From: Tetradesmus obliquus
Taxonomy: Eukaryota; Chlorophyta; Chlorophyceae; Sphaeropleales; Scenedesmaceae
Reading direction: 5' to 3'
Length of the DNA: 64,000 nt
NCBI GenBank assembly: GCA_030272155.1
Contig: CP126194.1
Coordinates: forward strand, 3,835,501-3,899,500
Shown here one piece after another: positions 35,764 to 43,545 of the stretch (its first letter is position 1; each line of letters starts with the position of its first letter). A program made the translations under genes and the position numbers. The notes beneath the pieces are model-generated. The model was not told the DNA's origin. It saw only the letters and a program-made list of their open reading frames with translations, and searched no databases.

Positions 35764-35894
35764 GTGGCAAGGCTGTGTCGAGTGGGTATGTGGCTGGTGC
35801 TATGCGTGAGCTGTCGCTGGTGGCGCTGGGTGGTGGTGGGGTGGTGCTGCAGCTGGAGGCGTACGAGATGGCCAGCATGTGGGACAGCGAGTGA
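19415..35894 (+). CDS. GH32 beta-fructosidase (invertase family) with giant low-complexity C-terminus, 11 exons, about 1841 aa
   Basis: Exons 19415-19515, 19781-19819, 20239-20397, 20561-20661, 20914-20998, 21133-21533, 21946-22441, 22778-22886, 30608-31014, 31852-33046 and 33462-35894; the phases add up to one frame. The three GH32 signatures are present: WVNDPNG (nucleophile Asp21), FRDPF across exons 5/6, and WECP (acid/base Glu, codon 22002-22004). Family blocks also include [23 protein letters not shown] and the beta-sandwich end [13 protein letters not shown] followed by TTRVYRG. The enzyme should cleave fructose from sucrose or fructans. No signal peptide is seen at this start, so it is either cytosolic or missing a 5' exon. 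Usual GH32 enzymes are 500-700 aa; here Ala/Gln/Ser runs are inserted in several exons and about 800 residues, including an Asp run near 35360, follow the catalytic fold. Exon 2 is 39 nt. Intron 8 is 7.7 kb and full of mobile DNA. Confidence 0.85.
21629..21764 (+). repeat. Two donor-side exon echoes after GH32 exon 6
   Basis: The last 21 bases of exon 6 plus its GTGAG donor (to 21539) recur at 21629-21660 almost unchanged, and again more degenerate at 21738-21764, where the GT is lost. Spacing is about 120 and 107 bases. Both copies lie in the intron downstream of the donor used. Confidence 0.85.
22948..23019 (-). tRNA. tRNA-Trp (anticodon CCA), copy 2, antisense in GH32 intron
   Basis: Exact reverse complement of the tRNA at 8716-8787 over all 72 bases. 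The upstream 23-24 bases, including the CCTGG-TTCG-CCAGG hairpin, are also the same, and a few 3' bases (ATG/ATT then T-rich) resemble copy 1. Whether it is transcribed inside a Pol II gene is unknown. Confidence 0.85.
23117..24278 (+). repeat. Segment X, copy 1 (1.16 kb, unassigned repeat)
   Basis: About 1162 bases repeated at 28635-29805 with only about four substitutions and one short T-rich indel. It holds short open frames (23140-23322, 23252-23488, 23433-23687, 23947-24267) with no motif that I recognise. It ends in GTGTAACAAACACAAAC: a TGTAA poly(A)-type signal followed by an A-rich tail. That suggests the 3' end of a retroposed transcript or non-autonomous retroelement, but the family is unknown. 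Confidence 0.7.
24279..25745 (+). other. Unassigned intronic stretch Y
   Basis: About 1.47 kb between segment X and LINE C. Open frames up to 131 codons (24724-25110) carry no known motif. It contains a perfect 21-base hairpin (25182-25202). Like segment X it ends in GTGTAACAAA (near 25701), followed by A/T-rich bases and a telomere-like motif. This may be a second degenerate retroposed sequence. Confidence 0.45.
25182..25202. repeat. Perfect 10-bp inverted repeat with 1-base centre
   Basis: GTGTCAAGGG, one A, then CCCTTGACAC. Could form a hairpin or a dyad protein site; it lies in non-coding intronic DNA. Confidence 0.8.
25746..28058 (+). CDS. LINE C reverse transcriptase fragment and C-terminal region
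   Basis: About 770 codons open from the FADDTQVYL motif to the stop at 28056-28058, with the [17 protein letters not shown] zinc-knuckle-like cluster intact. Motifs upstream of FADD (block 4 and earlier, and the endonuclease) are absent because of 5' truncation, so no active enzyme is expected. Equivalent to residues 117-886 of copy B. Confidence 0.85.
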   Translation, partial: QFADDTQVYLRSPAQVAQFLLHMQVMAAASGQQLNLHKSKLLLLGATARQQHATLSRQHAAGVLPLSPVLQANVLGVCVGSDSPVDWGQKLASVDAALARLSHVPQLSVFGRGMGSAAYGVSTLLYAAEFSDLPPDVDRQHLVAAVGKLVDRGLAPASSVRRFTGVAARFLAGRPAEGGFGALPWLEHIRARHAWWGAQFATAPPDTELPWVRIGRELLRSKHKWWGPLSLFDSFEDTQTPMEPSQAFPQQSLPPPPLRRMIAGLQALGKVCDVKALAPAAPAPALPPPHPQQLSDVQQLRAQLQAVQDAPVLQPGAWCSLAPVFANPFLQAMVGFVPGGLQMHPVPSVRGPHACSGGKCRPRIRTVADLCRAWHVIQHAARQQLPHPLLPYGSNFSNADNESADLTDLVNLLPMPWHRAALAVVRHPAADRPWPPAAVPDPPCVPSAAEQHVEAMLVARLGWRNHRGKTVSVAQLSVREATSLQLGPLRAERQERRTRFVSVAIGAGAPPAALTRGLQCVAAAQGALWKMRWDNAYKETYWRLIMDGLPTSQRMHQQHDTCMCGAACPGLVHHFWECPVAVAVIDSLLSALPATWCTRAAGRPPLAMRHVWLMQRPPGPQRLHQGVWGVICLAALNAMDVGRRQANTLHIPPPAPAAPRPSAPPPQWQVPITDVFQPAALTAAQQQHNQLVEQRRQQQLLQQQQQRQQLLAQVLQEAKQQAVLRFWELLADFVAMEAAPAHWRVAVPGDHPFLRSDPAQLRIVLAPRSG
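28610..28614 (+). terminator. TGTAA poly(A)-type signal at LINE 3' end
   Basis: TGTAA about 14 bases before the end of the element. It is conserved in copies B and D, as expected for a Pol II transcript using the algal poly(A) signal, although no poly(A) tail is present at the insertion. Confidence 0.55.
28635..29805 (+). repeat. Segment X, copy 2
   Basis: Second copy of the 1.16-kb segment at 23117-24278, in the same orientation and starting within about 7 bases of the end of LINE C. It differs from copy 1 at about four positions and by extra bases in a T-rich run near 29417-29435. It breaks off at CACAAAC, where LINE fragment D begins. Confidence 0.85.
29804..30063 (+). mobile_element. LINE 3'-end fragment D (same family as B and C)
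   Basis: About 260 bases matching the last part of LINE C (28367-28628) essentially exactly. It is followed by AAAAAA and a second GACCTCTCTCTC, that is, a partial repeat of the element's own end (30069-30081). A severely 5'-truncated insertion or a product of the local duplication. Confidence 0.88.
30064..30607 (+). other. Remaining 3' part of GH32 intron 8
   Basis: About 540 bases with no recognised gene or repeat apart from the short CT-rich repeat at its left end. Leads to the acceptor of exon 9. Confidence 0.5.
31339..31851 (+). repeat. Four acceptor-side exon echoes before GH32 exon 10
   Basis: The acceptor AG plus the first 35-55 bases of exon 10 (encoding [13 protein letters not shown]) recur at 31339, 31469, 31584 and 31737, ahead of the real exon start at 31852. 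Spacing is 130, 115, 153 and 115 bases. Every copy keeps the AG and the GAG(T/C)GTGCCC start; read onward, copies 2-4 run into stop codons. They look like tandem decoy acceptors. Confidence 0.9.
33047..33461 (+). repeat. GH32 intron 10 with (GTGAGA)n tract, exon echo and telomere-like motif
   Basis: Contains a hexamer-like tract of GTGAGA/GTGACA/GTGAGT units (33136-33182), a copy of the last 40 bases of exon 10 (33206-33248, donor GT lost), and GGGGTTAAGGGTTAGAG at 33264-33280, which resembles plant/algal telomere repeats. All are seen directly; any function is unknown. Confidence 0.75.
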
Positions 35895-35955
35895 CTCAGA
35901 AGGCTGGGCCTGCAGCAATCGATTTTGGAGTGAGTATAGGAAAGCAAGTATGTCT

Positions 35956-36107
35956 CTGGTTGGAGGCGTGTGGGATGGCCAGCTTGTGGACAGCGAGTGA
36001 GTGGCTAGGTGCTTGCTGTGCTATGGTTGTGGCATGTGGAAGCAGTTGTGAGTGGGTCCTGTGGCTGGAAGCATATGAAATAGCCAGCATGTGGGACAGT
36101 GAGTGAG
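35956..36107 (+). repeat. Two echoes of the GH32 stop-codon region
   Basis: About 45 bases around the stop (35853-35898, encoding [13 protein letters not shown] then TGA) recur at 35956-36000 and 36061-36107, about 104 bases apart. Both copies keep the TGA in a GACAG(C/T)GAGTGA context. Confidence 0.88.
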
Positions 36108-37574
36108 GCTGTGTGTCTGCGCTGAAGCACATAAAGCACCGTGTGACAGGGGTCCGAACCGGTGTCATCGGCAGTTGCTGTGGGTGCTCAGCGCTTGTTG
36201 TGCCTGCGCTAGCGGCACTCCGTCCTCTCATGAGCCATAGTTTGCTGTGAGCAGTTGAGTGCGTGGAAGCATGTGCGATAGGCAGATGTTGTGGTAACGC
36301 TGACCGGCTATGGTGTTGCACACAGCTGTGCTGCTGCGCAAGCCGCATGTGCGCACACTGTCAGTGCCAACGCCGGTGCTTGTGTTGCTGCGCTCAACAG
36401 ATTGGAGTGCGCTGTGGTGCATGACGGCGTTGGCTGTGAACACAGGCACGTGATAGAAGCCAGCAGTTGAAGTTGTGCTGTTCCTGGTCACAGTTTTGAT
36501 GTATTTGCATTGTACAGTACACTGCTACTCAGCAGTGCATGTTGTGCCGGTAGTACTGCAGTCAGCAACCACATGTGACGTTGCAATTTTGAAACTGCTG
36601 CATGCGGTGTGGCTCTTCGCTTGCCTGGCTGTTGTGTTTTGCTTGCGTTGCACGTCGACGAGAGCGGCAGCTACCGCGGCTGGCGGCTATCTAAGCTTGG
36701 GCTGGCTCCTCCCATCGTTGTTAAGGGGCATTTGCGATTGTTGAGGACATGTCCGATGTTCATCTGCATCACCTGGCCCAATAATTTGCAGGAGCGTTGA
36801 CCCTCAGCTGCCACCAACATTGTGCTTCTTCCCAAACTTATTTAAAAGCTGCTTCCGCGTCTGCGTCACTGGTTATGTTAGACTGGTCGTGCCGTGTGGG
36901 TCCTGACACCATCTGAGACGACATGAGCCACAACAGATTGAACGCATGGTCTGAGACCTGCGCATGGCTTACTGCAGAGGCACCTGGTATGTCCTTCGAA
37001 AACTGCCACCAACAGATCTTTGAGGTGGTTTGATCAGCAGGCGGTTCCACTGGCACCACTGCCGGAGGCTTGCCAAACAAACGCTGGACCGCACTAGCCG
37101 CCAGCATACAACATAATGCCAGGTGGTGGTTCATTCTGTATACACCACCGCAAATTGCGCAACAATTGCGATACTCACAAACGACACACGGCTGCACTCT
37201 TGAACCTTTGCCATGAGCCTCGCCCGCTCAAGTTGCAGGACACCACCTGCCGAGGTAAGCCTGCTGTGCCAAATATGTCATGCACCCTTGCTGTTGTGCA
37301 CCCAGGGTTGACCGGTTAACACCCCATGCTGTGCGAACAAGTTCATTAACAGCAGAAACTGGGTCATCGGACAAACAGGCGATGCACAGTCACTACGGTT
37401 GGTGCCATCAACCGTATGATGACATAGATATGCATGGCCATACGCCAGGCTTGCAAAAGCTGCCAAAGTAATGGGCGTGCAAGGCAGCCACAACTCCAGC
37501 CAAGGCAGACTGCACTGCTTAAGCCAACCAATTTGATGTAATCAATGCATGGCATCTGCCCAGCGGTCATGCTC
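36108..37574. other. Intergenic region; possible broken ORF on minus strand
   Basis: About 1.5 kb between the GH32 and expansin genes. The only item of note is a minus-strand frame of 119 codons (37197-36838) with ordinary composition (VQRLFGKPPAVVPVEPPADQ, ICWWQFSKDIPGA). It resembles a fragment of a mobile-element protein more than a shadow ORF, but I cannot name a family. Confidence 0.3.
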
Positions 37575-38203
37575 AAAGGCTGCAGCAGCAAACGAGGGAT
37601 ATCACAGAACAACTGCCAACAGGTCGCAGGATAGCCAAAACTCTGGATGACATGCAGCTGCTGGCTACTGAAGAGGTCTGGACTCGGTGATCACTCAGAA
37701 GCATGCATGCTGCTGGAGCTCAGCTGATGACTAGTTAGCTGGCAAACATCTAGCACCATAGCTGGCCAACTTGCTATCAGCCAGCCTAGCCAACCACCTG
37801 AGCACCAAACAGGCAATCAAACCGAAGATACTGCGGTGCCGCAGCAGCTGGCTACGCACTAGCCCCTCAGCAGCCGCAGCTCCCCCAGGCAGAGCAGGAC
37901 CCGCAGCAGCAAACAGACATCACAGCACAACCGCCAAAAGGTCGCATGTAGCAAAGCTCAGCAGCTGGCTACTGAAGAGGTGTAATCTCAGTGATCACAG
38001 GAGCAGCATGCATGCTGCTGGAGCTCAGCCGATGACTAGCTAGGGGCAAAACAGTTAGCACCACAGCTGGCAGCTGCTATACCAGCTAGGCTAATTACAC
38101 AAACACCTGAGCCCTTAACAGGCATTCAAACCGAAGGTACTGGAGCGCCGCAGTAGCTGGCTACAAACTAGCCCCTCAGCAGCCGCAGCTCCCCCAGGCA
38201 GAA
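37575..38203. repeat. 309-bp tandem duplication at the 3' end of the expansin gene
   Basis: Unit 1 is 37575-37893 and unit 2 about 37897-38203. They share many blocks at a constant offset of 309: CTGGCTACTGAAGAGGT, GATGACTAG, and the 35 bases around the expansin stop (37859-37893 and 38168-38203). Unit 2 contains the real stop codon; unit 1 is a diverged copy further downstream on the gene's own strand. Confidence 0.85.
38095..38099 (-). terminator. Likely poly(A) signal of the expansin gene
   Basis: TGTAA on the minus strand, about 70 bases after the stop codon. Confidence 0.45.
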
Positions 38204-38427
38204 GGCTGCATGCAGCACCTTGGTGTTCTGCAGGTCAATGCGTGTCAGCTGGTGCGGCAGCGCTCCCTCGTAGTCGCACTTGAAGGCGCTGAGAGGGATC
38301 TTGTAGGAGAACCAGCCGTCACCCAGGGATTGCGTCACGAACTGGCCGGTGCGCACGTCTGAGTTGCAGTACTTTTTGCTCTCGTAGTTCTGCAGGAAGA
38401 CCTTGAGGTCGACAGGCTGCAGCAGGG

Positions 38428-38523
<96 letters not shown>

Positions 38524-38527
38524 CGGG

Positions 38528-38571
<44 letters not shown>

Positions 38572-38952
38572 CGGTTCATAACAATGTACATTGAAGCGTT
38601 TGCTGCAGGCAGCTGCAGGCAGACAGCACTGCGATGCACAAACCAGGTGCAAGCTTTGATGATGCTGCGCCTGCTGCTGCTCTCTCTGCTGCTCCTGTAT
38701 CTGTGGCTGCTGCTGCTGCTGCTGCTGCTGCTGCGCTCACCTCATTCTTTGGTGTGGCAGTTTTGTCGGGGCTCTTGTCATTTGAGTTTGACCTGAGCGT
38801 GAGCTGGATGGCGTTCACCCCTGCAAAGGGCTGGTAGCCTGGCTGGTTGCCTTCCTTCACGTGGAAAGACAGCCCGCCATTCTCTGTGAGCTCAACACAT
38901 GTGGCAGCAGTCTTTTCGAGTGTGCGGCCTGGCCGCGGCAGCAGCAGGAGGG

Positions 38953-39008
<56 letters not shown>

Positions 39009-39514
39009 GTAGAACATCATGGTGCATGGGAAGAATGCTGCATTGCATTAAACTGTAGAACCACAGCATATGAGCGCAGCACAGGTGGTGCATGTGTACG
39101 GAGCCTGACATGCTTCAGCATTGACTGCCTACCTGGGACTGCATACCGCTTGTAAGCTGAGAAGTAGGGGAACCTGCAGCAGTAGTGGCAGCAGCAGATT
39201 GTTGTAAGGCAGTCGGCAGCATGTTGCTGGCCTCGTTTGCATGTGTTGTATGCATTGCTGCATCATGGCTTGCTTTCCTCCTGCTGAACACGCCAAGAAC
39301 TTTGGAGCAAAACCGTGACAACTGCATGCCAAGCATGTTTTGCAGCAGCTGGCGACTCTTGGAGATGCACTGGCATGTCCTGTGATGAATTCAAAGCTGC
39401 TTTTAGCTATAGCCGGCTCACCAGTTCCAGCCCGCTTTTGTGCCGTTGCTGTAGATGACATCCTTGCTGATGAAGCCAGGAGTGAAGGTGGGCAGAGGCT
39501 GACCCCTGCACACA

Positions 39515-39550
<36 letters not shown>

Positions 39551-40344
39551 GACAAAAGCAGGCCACACATGTAAAGAGCGGGCCAGCCAGCACGCTGCTG
39601 GCACATCCTGTGCACTCGTTCACAGCAAGAACAGGCTCATGCTCTTGCCATGGCATGCGTTGCATGGCATGCAAGACCCAGGCCAGCAGTAAGCAAAATG
39701 CACACCCACTACGCCTAGGCGGCTTCAGCCCAAAAGTGTAACAACACACAGCGAGGCTGGTTCATTAGGGGTGTTGTTGTAGGTCAGCACCTCACACACT
39801 CACGTCTCACAGTCCACGGGCCGGTACTCCAGCATCATGCGGCCAGACAGCGGGTGTGCAAGCTTCTCAAAGGCCCAGAAGGACAGGTCAAAGTGCGCAA
39901 AGCCTCCTTTGCCGCCGCAGCAGGCCAGCTGCTTGCGCACCTCCCCGCCCTTTTTCACACCAGGAGCACCGTCAGGCAGCACCTGGGGTACAGCAGAAGC
40001 AGGATGAGCAGCAACCACCAATCTGCTGTAAAATATGATCACCCAACCACAAGCTGCTCATCTTGCTGCTGCTGCTGCTCAGAATTAACTGCCAGCGCGC
40101 TCCGCGGAGCTGCTGCTGCTGCTGCTGCTGCTGCAGCTCACCTGTGTGCATGGGCAGGTGTCGATCATGCGCACTTTGACCTCCTGGCTGCTGTTCCAGC
40201 ACTTGGTGAACATGTTGCCCTCTGCTTCTGCAGGGTTGCCTGGCCAGGTGCGGCCGTAGGTGTCTTTGAGGCTGTGTGCCGCAGAAACCTTGGGCAGGTA
40301 GAAGACTGTGTTCTGCTTCAAGGGGCCGCCGTCATTGTCTGGTG

Positions 40345-40381
<37 letters not shown>

Positions 40382-40946
40382 ATGAGTTGACGTGGCCGCG
40401 GGTGCAGCAGCACGAAAGCAGGCAGCAGCAGCTGCTGCACACTCTGTGCACCCACCAATATGCTGTGTTGTGTACTGCATGGTGTAGTAGACAGATTAAA
40501 ATCAGCATTATGTGTTGACCTGAGCTTGTGCCATAGTCATGCTGCCAGCCAAGCATGCAGTGCCAAACAGCCCATCCCACTTGCTGCTTGGCTGCTTGAT
40601 CACCCCACTCACTCTGCACTAGCCCTTCCTTGCAGCGCATGGCGTAGCACCTGCCGCAGCTGCCCGGGTAGTCGGGGTTGGTGTCTGCGCTTGCTGCAAC
40701 TGCATCTCGAGCAAATGGTAGGTGTACTTTTCCGTCTGCTGTGGCATCTGTGAAGCCGCAGGAACCAAATGTCAGCATTCCAAATGAGCCTCTGCCTCTG
40801 TATGGATCGAACGCTTTTGAAAAATCGAACGGAGCACCGAAGTAAGTGGCTCGCCCTAGCTTCCAGTCCTGCCCTAGGACTGATGTGCTGCTGAGGAGGA
40901 GCAGCAGCTGTGAGAGCAGCAAGAAGTGTTGGCAAGCCATTGCCAA
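38168..40946 (-). CDS. Secreted expansin-like protein, 7 exons, about 408 aa
   Basis: Exons 40946-40613, 40338-40142, 39982-39804, 39505-39422, 39173-39133, 38883-38741 and 38416-38168; all junctions are GT-AG and in phase. An N-terminal signal peptide (HFLLLSQLLLLLSSTSVLG) is followed by a six-stranded double-psi beta-barrel: GRATYFGAP, GSFGMLTFGSCGF, GSCGRCYAMRC, MIDTCPC, and HFDLSFWAFEKLAHP ending in MLEYRPVDC. The expansin HFD motif and cysteine pattern are kept. The second half (ENGGLSFHVKEGN, AIQLTLRSN, SLGDGWFSYKIPLSAFKC) fits the expansin C-terminal beta-sandwich (CBM63-like). Expansins loosen walls without hydrolysis, so a wall-growth or wall-release role is inferred. Exon 5 is only 41 nt. 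The last intron carries a 148-bp tetranucleotide array next to its acceptor. Confidence 0.85.
38426..38573. repeat. (AGGC)n tetranucleotide array, about 37 units
   Basis: Nearly pure AGGC on the plus strand, (CCTG)n on the transcribed strand of the expansin gene, with one AGGCGGGC variant near 38521. It lies in the last intron and ends 7 bases before the CTGCAG acceptor of exon 7. Confidence 0.97.
38960..39006. repeat. (CAG)n tract, about 15 units, in expansin intron
   Basis: Uninterrupted CAG on the plus strand, CTG in the sense of the expansin transcript, in the intron between exons 5 and 6. Confidence 0.95.
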
Positions 40947-41786
40947 GCAAGCCGTGTATGAGACTCTGATCGTGACTAGCAGATGATAAGAAGCATTCAG
41001 AGTTGGGCACTGCCTTTCAGGCGGTCGAAACAGGGCGAGGTAACACAGCAGGCCGAGCAGGTAAGGCGTGTGCTCTGTACAAGTTGTAGCTGCCGAGCCT
41101 TCAGCAGCTAAAGTAATGAACCTTGGACTTTAAGAACCGTCGTACCACGAACCAGGTCAATGAGCCGGCCAGATTCGTGGAGTGACAAAGAACCCTGGCA
41201 GGTGTGCAGTGCGCTGGTGCGGGAGCAAAACAGCAGATCTCCTGACGGCGCTGCTGACAGGGTATCGATAACCTGCTGTGCGTACGTCTCTATGTAAGGT
41301 TGGCTGTGTCTGCTTTGTGTCTGCTTTCGAACGGTGTCACTAGTAAATGTTTGCTTGAGGCACTCATGACCGAACGCATCGCAGCACAACGTGTCAAACA
41401 GCAACGTTTACAGACAACCACTCAGGTTAAGCATTCGCTGCTACAAGCTTAGGCACCCGCCATCCGTGCTGACCGGTGAGTGTCGCCGGTGTTGCTGCTG
41501 CTGCTGCTTCTTGTGCTACTGCTGCTGCTGCTGCTGCACTGCAGCCACATCCATCCCACCCCAACAAAACCGCAATTCAGGACCGCTTTTCGCTCCTATG
41601 AAGGGTACTGTACCTTACACACCAGAGCATGTTGTGCACAGGTGGTGCTGACGTCCAAGGTCAGGGCAGCCGCACAGGCATCACACAGCAGCAGCAGCAG
41701 GCTGGCTGAGTCACACACACATCAGTAGCAGCAGCAGCAACAGCCAGATGCATTCAAGTCAAACACCCCATTTAAGATTGCTTCAG

Positions 41787-43000
41787 ATGGCTGCCCTGCT
41801 CTCGCTCCTGCTAGTAGTTACAGTAACAGCACCAGCAGCAGCACAGTCCCAGCAGGCTGGCGTCCCCCTGACATCTAAGGGCCGCTTCCAGCTTGAATCA
41901 GCAGCCAAACCCCAAACCACACAGGCTCAAGCCCTGCAGCGCTGCCTAGCCGCTGCCCGCCCTTCTGGAGCTGGCAGCCTATCTATTACCTTCCAGCAAG
42001 ATGCAAAGAACTACAAGCTGCTGCAGACGCGCAACGCGCAGCTGCGGGGCTCTCGCATCATGCCGCTGGCCTTTGTGCAGCCAGCCAGTTCAGCAGATGT
42101 GTCAGCAGCGGTGCGCTGCAGCGTGGAGGCTGGGCTGCGCTTTGTGGCCAGGAATGGTGAGCAGGGCTGCTGCTGTGTGCTGTGTGCGGGGTGTGACCCA
42201 AGTTGCATGTGGGACACATTGCGTGGCAGTAGGGTGCTATGAAGGTTGGTGGAGGCTGGGCTGCGCTTTGTGGCCAGGAACGGTGAGCAGGGCAGCGGTG
42301 TGCGCTGTGTGCGGGGTGTAATCAAAACATGGTGCCGGGAGGCAGAGCAGTTAGGGTCGTGCGCGCTGCAGGTTGACAAGGCCTGTCAGCACAGCAACTG
42401 GCTGCCTCATGCCAGCTGGCTGAGAATGATGTAAAACGCAGCACTGCATGGTCTTCGTTGCATGCACCTTGCGCTGCGCTGCTCTGACGGACTATGCGCT
42501 GCTCTGACGAAATATGTGCTGCCTGGTGTGCCGTTGTTCTGCTGCCTGGTGTCTGCTCAGGTAGCCACAACTATGAGGCCAACAGCCTGGTAGGAGGTGG
42601 CGTGGTGATTGACCTGATCAACCTGCTTTGCTCTGCGGTGCACTGACACATACATTGCTGCCTCCTTTGTTGCCTGCTGTGCTGCCTGTTTGTTTGTGCT
42701 CAGGTGGCCACAACTACGAGGCGAACAGCCTGGTTGGGGGCGGCGTGGTGATCGACATTATCAACCTGCATTGCTTTGTGGTGCACTGACGAAATAGTTG
42801 CTGCTTCCTGTGCTGCCTGTGTGTTATGTGCTCAGGCGGCCACAACTACGAAGCAAACAGCCTGGTAGGAGGTGGCGTGGTGATCGACCTCATCAACCTT
42901 CAGGAGCTCAAGATAGACTCCAAGGCCAACAGCATGACAGTGGGCGCAGGCTACAGGCTGGTAAGACTAACTCCTACGGTTGACCTGAACTGCATAGCTC

Positions 43001-43043
<43 letters not shown>

Positions 43044-43145
43044 ACTGCCCTGATAATGGCCTCTGCATCTCCAACGAAGCTTTGCCGTATATGCCTTCCC
43101 ACGCGCCTGTGCTGCTCGCTGCTCCATGAATGTGTGCACAGCTGA

Positions 43146-43188
<43 letters not shown>

Positions 43189-43514
43189 AGGGCTCGCTGT
43201 ACTCCAAGCTCACCCCCCTGGGCTACGTACTGCCAGGCAGCACCTGTGTAGGGGTTGGCATCAGCGGGCTCACCCTAGGGGGTGGCATTGGCCATGCCAC
43301 GCGGGCCCTGGGTGTGCTGGCTGACAGTGTGCTGGCTGCTACTGTGGTGCTGGCAAATGGCACTGTGGTGGAAGCTGACAGCAAAAGTCATCCGGATCTG
43401 TTCTGGGTGAGTGTGGATGAGTGTGTGGTCGGAGCCGATTGTGCTTGCATTGAAGGTGTGCCAGGATGCGTGAGGTGCTGCTCGCTGCAAGGGGAGCAGG
43501 AGGGCTGCTGCAGC

Positions 43515-43545
<31 letters not shown>

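Noticed and set aside
38426-38573. Regular array that could be mistaken for CRISPR-like repeats
   Set aside because: Pure tetranucleotide repeat with no spacers; simple-sequence array.
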